This document shows, in pieces, positions 1 to 6,814 of a stretch of DNA of 8,662 nucleotides. The DNA is taken from positions 1-8,662 of the forward strand of contig CAMDPB010000032.1 in assembly GCA_945903885.1 (NCBI GenBank), given 5' to 3'. A model generated the notes under the pieces. It worked only from the letters and a program-made list of their open reading frames with translations, had not been told where the DNA came from and did no database searches. Positions within the stretch are counted from its first letter, which is position 1; every line of letters begins with the position of its first letter. Position numbers and translations under genes: made by a program. Source of the stretch: Candidatus Finniella inopinata. GTDB taxonomy: Bacteria > Pseudomonadota > Alphaproteobacteria > Paracaedibacterales > CAITNM01.

Positions 1-1494
1 GAGCACCCTGAAATTGTTGATGATATTACTATTAGATCTTTAGATGAAATATGGGCAGAATTCAGAGGAAAGGATTTATTCTCAAGACTATTTGATAACT
101 CCAGGTATACAGCTTGTTCAGATGTAGCACGAGCTAACATTGTCAACCTTTTTGGTGGTATATATGCTGACTTTGGCGTGGAATTTAAAATGTCGCCACT
201 TTTCTTATGCCAAAAATTTAATATTTTTATGATGCGAGAACTTTTTTTACTATCTGGCACCTCGTTTGGTGCAAGGCCTGGACACCAAGTTTTTAACAAG
301 ACATTGGAATTCTTTGATAATATTGACAGATTTCCTGTTGAAAGCAGATCAATAGGCCATGATAATCCATTGGTTCCATGGTGTGCATATGGGATCTTGA
401 CCGCTATGTTCGATATTCATATCAATGAAGAAGATAAATTTATGCCTATTCCATTTTCCAAGCTTTTTGTTGATGTTAATCAAATGCATTCTTGGGGTGG
501 GCCTAGAGTTGGTCTTGGTCAGCAATCGACATCTTCTAGTCCTGTCTCAGACAATGAATGGTTTGGCGTTCAATATCTAGCATCTCCAGATAAAGGTTAT
601 ACTTATGAAGGAGCACGTTGGGATGCTGTTCATACTCACAAAATGTCTAAAATTTTATTTGGAAAAGAAAAGGAATACATAGCACAGAAAAGACGAGATT
701 TAACGGCAACTTCTATCGCTACGTATCAAGCTCTTGTGAGAACACCTGTAAACGTTATACCTCATACTACTCATAGATGTTGGTTGACTAACTTAGCAAA
801 TCCTTCTGAAGCACCTGATGATAAACTGGATTATTATATACAAGGCGTCAGAATTCATAAAGGGTGGAAACATTATTTTTGGTGCCAAGATCCAAATCTT
901 ATCCCAAAGACTATAACAAAGCTTCTTTCCGCAGACGTTGGTATTGAAATAAAAACTCTTGCAGATATTGAGCCTAAAATGAGAGGAAAACATGTTTTTG
1001 ATGCCATTTTAGCAGATAATCGTTATACAAATGCAAATGATGTTTTGAGAATGAACATAGTAGATGAGTATGGGGGCTTTTATTGCGATCTTGGTGTCGA
1101 ATTAAAAAGAAATTTAACATCATTAATTGACGATTATCATTATTTTATACTGCAGGCTGGGGAGGGTTACATTGATCACACGACAATAGCAGCAGCTCCT
1201 CATTCAGAATTGACGTCAGCTTATTTAGACCGAGTTGATAGTCTATATCTTCTTTCAGAAGAGGCAAAAAAAATAACACCACATCCATCGGCACACATAT
1301 CTTGGACAGGATGCAGTTTCATGGCTAGCTACATAGATTGTCAATTACCTAGGGATACAAAAATCCTCTTTTTAAGTGAAAGCAGTGGAATTTTAGTGCA
1401 GCTGCATAGAATGAATACCTGGAATAATATAGGCAAATTTGGCAACATGCCTGTCAATAAAACGACTCTGGATATTTTATCGCTAAGGCCGTAA
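1..1494 (+). CDS. Tandem-domain glycosyltransferase (DXD-type sugar transferase), 5' partial
   Basis: The frame is open from base 1 (497 codons visible, then TAA), so the gene starts left of the window. The GTG at 178 is an internal Val inside a motif, not a start. Two copies of a DXD-type sugar-transferase domain (OCH1/GT32- or TcdA-like fold group) are visible. Copy A has ARANIVNLFGGIYADFGVE (motif Asp at codon 57). Copy B has DVLRMNIVDEYGGFYCDLGVE (motif Asp at codon 363). Both have the R...GG.Y.D core that binds the nucleotide-sugar and metal in this family. The tails also align: LFVDVNQMHSW in A with ILVQLHRMNTW in B. In both copies the second Asp of DXD is Gly (DFG, DLG), which may alter metal binding. 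No signal peptide can be judged because the N-terminus is missing. Donor and acceptor are unknown. The product could be a surface-glycan enzyme or a host-directed effector. Confidence 0.8.
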   Translation, partial: EHPEIVDDITIRSLDEIWAEFRGKDLFSRLFDNSRYTACSDVARANIVNLFGGIYADFGVEFKMSPLFLCQKFNIFMMRELFLLSGTSFGARPGHQVFNKTLEFFDNIDRFPVESRSIGHDNPLVPWCAYGILTAMFDIHINEEDKFMPIPFSKLFVDVNQMHSWGGPRVGLGQQSTSSSPVSDNEWFGVQYLASPDKGYTYEGARWDAVHTHKMSKILFGKEKEYIAQKRRDLTATSIATYQALVRTPVNVIPHTTHRCWLTNLANPSEAPDDKLDYYIQGVRIHKGWKHYFWCQDPNLIPKTITKLLSADVGIEIKTLADIEPKMRGKHVFDAILADNRYTNANDVLRMNIVDEYGGFYCDLGVELKRNLTSLIDDYHYFILQAGEGYIDHTTIAAAPHSELTSAYLDRVDSLYLLSEEAKKITPHPSAHISWTGCSFMASYIDCQLPRDTKILFLSESSGILVQLHRMNTWNNIGKFGNMPVNKTTLDILSLRP

Positions 1495-1499
1495 AGAGT

Positions 1500-1735
1500 T
1501 TAGTAAGCTATAATCTTGGGTATGACTGAAGTGTAAATGCTAGAAGGCAATAACATCTTGGAGTTTCGTAATACAGAAAGTGCTACATCATGGCTAGCTA
1601 TATAGATTGTCAATTGCATAGGGATACAAATCCTTTTTTGAAAGAAGAATATGGCACTTAGTGCAGTTACACAGGATGGGATCATGGAATCAAGTCGGAT
1701 TATTGGTCATAAAAGAATTGGAGATACCAAATTAG
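1500..1735 (+). pseudogene. Decayed 3' tail of a paralogous glycosyltransferase
   Basis: From 1589 the DNA closely follows the end of the preceding gene (about 1320-1430), sharing the stretch catggctagct and a following attgtcaatt. Translated piecewise it gives MASYIDCQL-HRDTNPF, then, after a frameshift, LVQLHRMGSWNQVG and a TAG at 1733-1735. The intact gene has MASYIDCQLPRDTK and LVQLHRMNTWNNIG. The differences are largely conservative at protein level, so this is probably the remnant of a once-functional paralogue rather than a recent copy. Small gaps near 1628-1645 and in-frame stops show that it is dead. Similarity before 1589 is weak; bases 1500-1588 may be a more eroded part of the same copy. 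The remnant ends about one base before the IS1-family inverted repeat, suggesting the insertion cut or bordered it. Confidence 0.7.
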
Positions 1736-1736
1736 G

Positions 1737-1757
1737 AGAGTTTTAACTAAAGATAGT
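1737..1757 (+). repeat. Left terminal inverted repeat of the IS1-family element
   Basis: This 21-base end pairs with 2228-2248 on the opposite strand with a single mismatch (T versus C at the fifth base). It lies 23 bases before the zinc-ribbon start codon, as expected for the left end of an IS1-type element. Confidence 0.75.
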
Positions 1758-1779
1758 TTATGTTGTGGTGTGCAATAAA

Positions 1780-2242
1780 ATGACACTAGGGATTGCCCAT
1801 ATATGCCCCCGATGCAAATTCTGCCAAAATCCTGATTCATTTAAGAAAGGTCAAGTAAGAGGGTTGAAGCCCTACAAATGTAAGGCTTGCTGTCGTAATT
1901 TTACCGAAACAGCCTAAGAGGCTTTTCATCCAAAGAAAAACTAAAAGCCTTAATGCTATACCCCAGTGGTCTTTCCATGAATCGTAATGGTCAATTACTT
2001 GGCGTCAGCACAGCGGGTGTTATGAAATGGATCAGAACTCTAGGGACGTCACTTTGCCATAAAATTGAGCCATCTAGCGAAGATGAAGTCATTGTGATGG
2101 AAGTTGATGAATTCTGGTACTTTTTAAAAAAGCCTATGACCGTAATCGACAAAGACTCATTGACTGGGAAATCGGTGATCGTAATAATCAAACCTTCAGG
2201 GTTAACAAAACGTTAGTCATCAATCATACTATCTTTAGTTAA
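1780..2242 (+). pseudogene. IS1-family transposase (InsA/InsB-like), frameshifted
   Basis: Three frames must be joined. The first (1780-1917) encodes a 45-residue InsA-like zinc ribbon, with CPRCKFC at the start and CKACCRNFTETA near the end, then TAA. The second frame (about 1917-2131) continues with RGFSSKEKLKALMLYPSGLSMN, the helix-turn-helix region QLLGVSTAGVMKWIRTLG and the catalytic-domain start VMEVDEFWYFLKK. The third frame (2132-2242) gives AYDRNRQRLIDWEIGDRNN and ends NHTIFS at a TAA inside the right inverted repeat. The first shift lies where IS1 elements often use programmed frameshifting, but no A6C slippery site is present there. The second is at an A6 run (2126-2131) and looks mutational. 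The later InsB Asp/Glu region is absent, so no active transposase is expected. Confidence 0.8.
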
Positions 2243-2248
2243 AGCTCT
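2228..2248 (-). repeat. Right terminal inverted repeat of the IS1-family element
   Basis: Complementary to 1737-1757 with one mismatch. The terminal stop codon of the transposase remnant (2240-2242) lies inside it. It ends 36 bases from the stop codon of the convergent sulfotransferase gene. Confidence 0.75.
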
Positions 2249-2284
2249 AGAAAATATTAGATGTTGCCAAATCAAAAAAGAGTA

Positions 2285-3778
2285 TCAGCTTGTAGTGGTC
2301 AATGAAAAAGATGGGGTTTTGTTGTAGCCAAAATACTCGAAATCCAGTCTGAAGAGCTCCAGAACCAACTCAGCGCATTCTTGAGTGTACCTAAAGAGTT
2401 CAGAAGATGAGTTTGTTGTATGCGCTTCGTTTCTATAATCTCTTGGTTTTCCAGGAATGTTAAGGTGGTTCATCACTTCTTGAAACTCTTGATCAAATTT
2501 TTCCAAGTGGACAATTGTATCATAATGAATAATGTCATACATAGCTAAACACCATTGAGGTTTAAAGTGTTCGTTAGTCTCTTTAATTGGTGTGTTTTTC
2601 AATATTTTCAAAAAATCAACAAAAGAAATACTTTTACTTACGCCAAATAGAAATCTGAATTCATCGTTTTCGGTATAGACAATTTTATCTAAAAAAGCAG
2701 ATAAAATTCTTTTATACGGGTCTCGAACACAAGTAAATTTATAAAATTTATCACTCAATAAATATTGATACCGTTCCTCAATTTCAGCAGGAAATTTACT
2801 AAAATCTTTGTAAGCTGCAAAATCTATTTTTCTATTCAGCTCATAGCTACCTTGTGCTGTGAATACTGTAGAACATCCTGATTTTGGTACTGGTACATAG
2901 ATATAGTGTTTTCCAAATCGAATAGTTAAATTAGGTCCAAATTCTTTTACGAAAGCACATAATCTTTCTTCTAGTGAATTTTGTATTATAGGAGACACAG
3001 GACTTCCATCACCCCAGTAATCTTGTCCTCGTAGACAGGCATGCCGAACTGAATTTTGAATAACATGATTAAACGGCAATTGATCCAGCACCATATCAGA
3101 CGTAAATGGTACTGCTGCTTCCATTGTTGCAAAATCTGCTATATAGGCAGCATTCGATAACATTGCTACACTTGGACGAATATTGTTATATAAGCTAACA
3201 GGCTTCCTGTAATTAATCTCTGTTCTATAAATCAATTGCTCATCGGTTTGGGGCCAAAAACATACTGGAGCACCAGGATCAAAACCATTATAAATGCACG
3301 AAGGCACTACCAATGTTGAATTTGATACCCCAACTAAAATTTCGGATAGTGGCTGATATAAGCACAAAAACTGCCTATCAGTCAGTTGAAGAACCCAATT
3401 TAAAGCGGGAGACGTCGTTGAAGCTTCAGACATGCTACTAAGCGAACAAGATGACGGCACAAGCGCTTCAATTAAATTTAGGGTGCAAATATCTTTCACG
3501 CGATCAAAGAACATAGTGATTTTTTTTGATTGACTTGCAGTCAAGCCGTAGCTAGCAATTTCAAAATGCCGCACACCCATACGATAATGCCACAGAAGGT
3601 TAGGGTAAATAAGATCGTCTTTTTCACCTAAATGAATTTGAAGACGCAGAGGTTCAACCCCCTCATCTTGCCCGAGATGCAATCGACTTGCTGCAAATGA
3701 GGTGCCTGATGCAACATCCTCTTGTATTGAATCAACAAACGCTGTGCTGCCGTGTAGACTTACAAAAGCTACCGACAT
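2285..3778 (-). CDS. Glycosyltransferase-like (GT92/GT2_4-type) and sulfotransferase fusion protein
   Basis: 497 residues from the ATG at 3778; a GTG at 3808 would add ten residues, and neither has a clear Shine-Dalgarno sequence. The C-terminal half is a Sulfotransfer_2-type carbohydrate sulfotransferase, which moves sulfate from PAPS to a sugar. It has the 5'-phosphosulfate loop PVPKSGCSTV (about 295-304), the 3'-phosphate motif CVRDPYKRILSAF (about 350-362) and the family's H-(W/F)-x-P-Q equivalent HFKPQW (about 404-409). Residues about 42-225 resemble GT92/Glyco_tranf_2_4 domains: KDDLIYPNLLWHYRMGVRHFEI corresponds to the usual E-x-x-x-I-x-E-x-L-x-x-H-x-x-x-G-V-x-H. The usual D-x-D-E-F acid cluster reads LTDRQFL, so the glycosyltransferase half may be catalytically weak or changed. 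There is no obvious signal peptide or membrane helix, suggesting a cytoplasmic enzyme or an effector. The glycan substrate is unknown. Confidence 0.75.
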   Translation of the reverse strand: MSVAFVSLHGSTAFVDSIQEDVASGTSFAASRLHLGQDEGVEPLRLQIHLGEKDDLIYPNLLWHYRMGVRHFEIASYGLTASQSKKITMFFDRVKDICTLNLIEALVPSSCSLSSMSEASTTSPALNWVLQLTDRQFLCLYQPLSEILVGVSNSTLVVPSCIYNGFDPGAPVCFWPQTDEQLIYRTEINYRKPVSLYNNIRPSVAMLSNAAYIADFATMEAAVPFTSDMVLDQLPFNHVIQNSVRHACLRGQDYWGDGSPVSPIIQNSLEERLCAFVKEFGPNLTIRFGKHYIYVPVPKSGCSTVFTAQGSYELNRKIDFAAYKDFSKFPAEIEERYQYLLSDKFYKFTCVRDPYKRILSAFLDKIVYTENDEFRFLFGVSKSISFVDFLKILKNTPIKETNEHFKPQWCLAMYDIIHYDTIVHLEKFDQEFQEVMNHLNIPGKPRDYRNEAHTTNSSSELFRYTQECAELVLELFRLDFEYFGYNKTPSFSLTTTS

Positions 3779-3808
3779 AAAACGTATAAGTCTTTGAAAA
3801 ATAGGCAC

Positions 3809-3895
3809 AACAAAACAAATTAAATTTTTATTTTTTTATTATTGACTCACAAAGGTTAAATTATGTTTAATCTGATTTCGGTGCGTAAAAATATT
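3809..3895. other. Intergenic region between permease and sulfotransferase genes
   Basis: Very AT-rich 87-bp gap (117 bp if the ATG at 3778 is the start). It contains a 7-bp imperfect hairpin (3854-3872, loop TTATG) and a minus-strand TTGTGA followed after 16 bases by TAAAAA, which could be a weak promoter for the sulfotransferase gene. Neither site is strong. Confidence 0.3.
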
Positions 3896-5095
3896 CTATA
3901 AATGCTTTGGCGCCCTTAACATCAACAACAAAGCTGGAATATTTGCTAAAATTGTTAGCATCCAGAAATTCATCCAGCCTAATGGCTCAATCAGTTGGCC
4001 TCCGCATGATCCGAACATAATGGTTGATAGCACAACGACGGATGATAAAGCGGCAAGTTGCATCATGGTGTAGTTTTGGGTGCAGCTCATAATTTGTAGT
4101 GAAAGAATGGGGGTTATAGATAACCCTTTGGTGAATTCATAAAAAATAGCAGTGGTGTACAGGCCAGCGGCTGAGGTTTCAAACGCGCCTAGGGTTAATA
4201 AAAATACTGTTGATAATGCATGGGTGATCAAACCAATCCACAAAGGTAGGTGAAGGCCCTTGCGGCGAATCATTAGCGCTGCCAAAAACCCACCTAGGGT
4301 TGCCATCCCCATACCAAAGGTTTTATAGGCGAAAGAGATTAATCCGCGATCATAGCCTAAATCAAGAAAGTAGATGGTGGTATATTGACCTTGAATTGCG
4401 TCTTGGGCGCGATAGAAAAACATCATGCCACAAAGCCACCAAATTGACTGGGTTTCTTTTAAACTGATCCAAGCAAGCTTTAAATAATGGGCGTAGCCCA
4501 GAACGAGGGGGCGTTCTTTTGGTGAGAATGCAACTTTGGTAAAGTAAAGTGGAATTAGGGGTGTAAGCATTACAATTGCAAATACAATATAAACTTCTTT
4601 CCATGAACAAATCATCGAAAGCGATAATGCACCAGCTCCACCTGCTAAAATTCCACAACGATATCCGGTAACTCCAGCAGCTTCTCCAAAGCCCCAATTA
4701 TTGCGATTAAGGCCGACAACCTGTGAAACATATAATATGCATTCATAGGCAGCACTTACAAGGTGAAGGATTAACAATAACCCAAACCAAGCCCAAGGAA
4801 GTTTTGGAGAAAAAGCAAATCCAAATAAGGTTATGCTTTTTAAAATGAGTCCTATTTGTAATAATCTGCGTCGGTAATCAGGGTGATTTATTTTTTCCAT
4901 AAATGGAACTGCGGCCCATTTAAACACATGGGGTATTAAGGCGATAAGAAACAATCCAGTATGTGCAAGAGTAAGTTTTTGGTCGTTTAGAAATACAATT
5001 AGTGTGCTTCCAGATAGAACAAAGCACAAACCAGAAGCAAAACTAAGGCATCCTACAATACTTAAATATTGACCGCGATCACTAAAACTGAACAT
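3896..5095 (-). CDS. AmpG-like MFS permease
   Basis: 399 residues, strongly hydrophobic along the whole length, consistent with about 12 membrane helices in the inner membrane. The N-terminal ASGLCFVLSGSTLIVFL followed by TGLFLIALIPHVFKWAAVPFMEKI matches the AmpG family pattern (F-x-S-G-L-P...S-T-L...G-L...K-F-x-W-A-P-x-x-D). The second half begins YRAQDAIQGQYTT...DLGY (about 228-248), like the AmpG Y-K-x-x-D-A-x-x-x-x-x-x-x-x-x-L-x-x-x-G-F signature. AmpG imports anhydro-muropeptides for cell-wall recycling, and related members carry other substrates, so the exact cargo is not proven. It starts at the ATG at 5095, with only a weak AAAGA upstream. A TACAAT hexamer (5113-5118, minus strand) could be its -10 box. 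It is divergent from eno. Confidence 0.75.
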   Translation of the reverse strand: MFSFSDRGQYLSIVGCLSFASGLCFVLSGSTLIVFLNDQKLTLAHTGLFLIALIPHVFKWAAVPFMEKINHPDYRRRLLQIGLILKSITLFGFAFSPKLPWAWFGLLLILHLVSAAYECILYVSQVVGLNRNNWGFGEAAGVTGYRCGILAGGAGALSLSMICSWKEVYIVFAIVMLTPLIPLYFTKVAFSPKERPLVLGYAHYLKLAWISLKETQSIWWLCGMMFFYRAQDAIQGQYTTIYFLDLGYDRGLISFAYKTFGMGMATLGGFLAALMIRRKGLHLPLWIGLITHALSTVFLLTLGAFETSAAGLYTTAIFYEFTKGLSITPILSLQIMSCTQNYTMMQLAALSSVVVLSTIMFGSCGGQLIEPLGWMNFWMLTILANIPALLLMLRAPKHL

Positions 5096-5168
5096 AACAA
5101 ATCTTTTTTAACATTGTATTTTCAGTAGCCTATTAGTGGAAATTAATCCAGAAAATTTCAATGATTGT

Positions 5169-5198
5169 TTGCTCCTTTCAAACCCGGCATACTATACA
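5169..5198 (+). promoter_or_regulatory. Candidate sigma-70 promoter for eno
   Basis: TTGCTC (5169-5174) and TATACA (5193-5198) are separated by 18 bases. An overlapping TACTAT lies at 5190-5195. The pair sits 22 bases before the enolase ATG, in the divergent region shared with the permease gene. Only the -10 box is reasonable and the -35 box is poor, so this is tentative. Confidence 0.3.
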
Positions 5199-5220
5199 AA
5201 ATTTTTAAAAAGTGAAGTTT

Positions 5221-6477
5221 ATGACTTTTATTGCTGATATTAAGGCGCGAGAAATCTTAGATTCTAGAGGTAACCCCACAGTTGAAGTCGATGTAATTTT
5301 GGAAAGCGGGGCCTTTGGTCGTGCTGCCGTTCCAAGTGGTGCATCCACTGGCAGCTTTGAAGCTGTGGAAATTAGAGATAATGATCCATTACGTTACTTG
5401 GGTAAGGGAGTATTACGGGCTGTTGAAACGGTAAATACAACTATTTCTGATGCTGTAGTGGGTCTTGATGCGACAGAACAGGAATTGGTGGATACCACAT
5501 TAGTGGGATTAGATGGTACAGAAAATAAAAGTGTACTTGGAGCAAATGCAATTCTTGGGGTTAGCTTAGCCTGTGCAAAAGCCGCTGCTGATCATTACGG
5601 TCAACCCTTATATCGCTACCTTGGAGGATTACAAGCATTTCGCATGCCTATGCCGTTAATGAACATTATTAATGGTGGGGCTCATGCGGACAATCCACTT
5701 GATATTCAAGAATTTATGATTGTACCTTATGGTGCTCCAACTTTTAGCGAAGGCTTACGGATGGGCGCAGAGATTTTTCATCACCTAAAGGCAATTTTGA
5801 AAAAGGAAGGCCATATTACGGCAGTGGGTGATGAGGGTGGTTTTGCGCCTAACCTAAAAAATACGAAAGAGGCGCTTGACCTTATTATAAGAGCCATTGA
5901 AGCAGCTGGTTATAAACCTGGGGAACAGGTGATGCTTGCGTTAGACGTAGCTGCAACAGAGCTGTATGAAAATGGTGAATATGTATTTAAAGGGGAAGGC
6001 AAACGATTTAAAGCAGCTGAGCTTGTGCAGTTTTACCAGAATTTATGTGAAAACTATCCGATTTATTCTATTGAAGATGGATTTTCTGAAGATGATTGGG
6101 AAGCATGGGAAATGGTCACCGCTGAGCTGGCAGGCACGCAAATAGTTGGAGACGATTTGTTTGTAACCAATGTTATGCGTTTAGCTGATGGCATTCAAAG
6201 AGGGGCTGCTAACGCAATTTTGATTAAGCCTAATCAAGTTGGAACATTGACTGAAACCCTTGGCACTATTGGATTGGCGCAATTATCCTCTTATGGAGTT
6301 GTTTTATCTCATCGTTCTGGTGAGACAGATGATACAACAATTGCAGATATCGCAGTTGCAACAAATGCTGGGCAGATTAAAACGGGATCCTTGTCTAGAA
6401 CTGATCGATTGGCTAAATATAATCAATTATTACGTATTGAAGAAGAATTGGGTTCAAAAGCTCAATTCTTCTTGTAA
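5221..6477 (+). CDS. eno: Enolase (phosphopyruvate hydratase)
   Basis: Interconverts 2-phosphoglycerate and phosphoenolpyruvate in glycolysis; cytoplasmic, Mg-dependent. The start is the ATG at 5221, giving MTFIADIKAREILDSRGNP, which aligns with the family N-terminus; the GTG nine bases upstream adds an unlikely MKF. At 418 residues it is slightly shorter than the usual 425-432. Key sites are all present: catalytic loop SGAST (about 39-43), His155 in NGGAHAD, Glu205 in GDEGGFAPN, metal ligands Asp242, Glu285 (SIEDGF) and Asp311/312 (VGDDLF), catalytic Lys336 (LIKPNQVG), the SHRSGE segment (363-368) and Lys387 (GQIKTG). It is followed after 33 bp by ftsB, the usual alphaproteobacterial arrangement. 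It appears intact and functional. Confidence 0.98.
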   Translation: MTFIADIKAREILDSRGNPTVEVDVILESGAFGRAAVPSGASTGSFEAVEIRDNDPLRYLGKGVLRAVETVNTTISDAVVGLDATEQELVDTTLVGLDGTENKSVLGANAILGVSLACAKAAADHYGQPLYRYLGGLQAFRMPMPLMNIINGGAHADNPLDIQEFMIVPYGAPTFSEGLRMGAEIFHHLKAILKKEGHITAVGDEGGFAPNLKNTKEALDLIIRAIEAAGYKPGEQVMLALDVAATELYENGEYVFKGEGKRFKAAELVQFYQNLCENYPIYSIEDGFSEDDWEAWEMVTAELAGTQIVGDDLFVTNVMRLADGIQRGAANAILIKPNQVGTLTETLGTIGLAQLSSYGVVLSHRSGETDDTTIADIAVATNAGQIKTGSLSRTDRLAKYNQLLRIEEELGSKAQFFL

Positions 6478-6493
6478 CTTTAGCGAATTGATT

Positions 6494-6511
6494 ATGAGCG
6501 GTGCTAAATAA
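6494..6511 (+). other. Five-codon mini-ORF duplicating the ftsB start
   Basis: ATGAGCGGTGCTAAATAA encodes MSGAK and its stop overlaps the A of the true ftsB ATG at 6511. The first nine bases, ATGAGCGGT, are repeated exactly at 6511-6519, and both copies are followed within a few bases by AAA. This looks like a 17-bp tandem duplication that created a decoy start, or a small translational-coupling leader. A role is not demonstrated. Confidence 0.35.
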
Positions 6512-6810
6512 TGAGCGGTAAACTTCGACATATTGTGTTTCCAGTAGTGATCGTGGCCATGATGGTATACTTCACGTATCATATTTTTCAGGGGCAGCGC
6601 GGTGTTCTTGCCTGGATTCGCTTGGATAAAAAACTTAAAGAAGAAGAGGTGGTTTTAAATTCCTTAACTCAAGAAAAAGAAAATCTTGAAAGAGAAGCTT
6701 ATCTGCTTCGTCCTGACAGTTTGGATTTGGATTTATTGGAAGAAAAAGCCAGGCAAGTGTTGAATTTTGCTCATTCTGATGAAGTGGTAGTGCAAGGAGA
6801 TAGTGGCTAG
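6511..6810 (+). CDS. ftsB: FtsB/DivIC-type septum formation initiator
   Basis: A 99-residue single-pass inner-membrane division protein. FtsB partners FtsL and FtsQ to activate septal peptidoglycan synthesis. There is a short cytoplasmic N-terminus, one membrane helix (about 8-27, IVFPVVIVAMMVYFTYHIFQ), the family GQRG turn (28-31), then a periplasmic coiled coil (about 36-66, LDKKLKEEEVVLNSLTQEKE onward). The C-terminal part LRPDSLDLDLLEEKARQVLNFAHSDEVVV matches the alphaproteobacterial DivIC ending (L-D-x-D-x-L-E-E-x-A-R...D-E-x-V). It lies 33 bp after eno and probably shares its transcript. Eight bases of possible overlap with the next gene exist if that gene starts at the GTG at 6803. The gene symbol is by family and position. 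Confidence 0.85.
   Translation: MSGKLRHIVFPVVIVAMMVYFTYHIFQGQRGVLAWIRLDKKLKEEEVVLNSLTQEKENLEREAYLLRPDSLDLDLLEEKARQVLNFAHSDEVVVQGDSG
6794..6799 (+). promoter_or_regulatory. Shine-Dalgarno AAGGAG for the downstream glycosyltransferase
   Basis: The clearest ribosome-binding sequence in the window, lying inside the 3' end of ftsB. It is 3 bases from the GTG at 6803 and 15 from the ATG at 6815, so neither spacing is ideal and the start of the next gene stays ambiguous. Its presence implies translational coupling to ftsB. Confidence 0.4.
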
Positions 6811-6814
6811 TTCA

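Larger units (their letters stand above)
1737..2248 (+). mobile_element. IS1-family insertion sequence, internally deleted and inactive
   Basis: About 512 bp bounded by inverted repeats matching at 20 of 21 positions (1737-1757 and 2228-2248; core ttaactaaagatagt and its complement). Inside are remnants of an IS1-type transposase: an InsA-like zinc ribbon and an InsB-like DEFW segment. IS1 itself is 768 bp, and the InsB C-terminal catalytic part is missing, so the copy has shrunk by internal deletion. No convincing target-site duplication is visible: AAATTAG on the left and AAATATTAG on the right are only similar. The element lies between a decayed glycosyltransferase and the 3' end of the sulfotransferase gene. 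Confidence 0.8.

Noticed and set aside
178..180. GTG as the start of the first glycosyltransferase gene
   Set aside because: The frame is open from base 1 and the GTG encodes the Val of the DFGVE motif, preceded by conserved GGIYAD; the real start lies left of the window.
1773..1795. Similarity to the end of the tandem glycosyltransferase (CAATAAAA-GAC near 1455)
   Set aside because: It lies inside the IS1-family boundaries and overlaps the transposase start codon, so it is probably chance in AT-rich DNA.
1725..2260. Target-site duplication around the IS1-family element
   Set aside because: AAATTAG on the left and AAATATTAG on the right are similar but not identical and are not placed symmetrically next to the repeats.
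2261..2272. 12-bp inverted match (ATGTTGCCAAAT) to the glycosyltransferase near 1437-1448
   Set aside because: Several 12-mer matches are expected by chance in a window this size, and no flanking similarity extends it.
3854..3872. Hairpin as a terminator for the permease gene
   Set aside because: Seven mostly A-T pairs with one wobble and only TTT after it on the minus strand; too weak for a rho-independent terminator.
4362..4697. 111-codon minus-strand open frame inside the permease gene
   Set aside because: Out-of-frame shadow; the overlapping frame carries the AmpG-like motifs and continuous membrane helices.
6260..6511. 83-codon open frame inside the end of eno
   Set aside because: It is an out-of-frame shadow of the intact enolase sequence; only its last codons coincide with the MSGAK mini-ORF.
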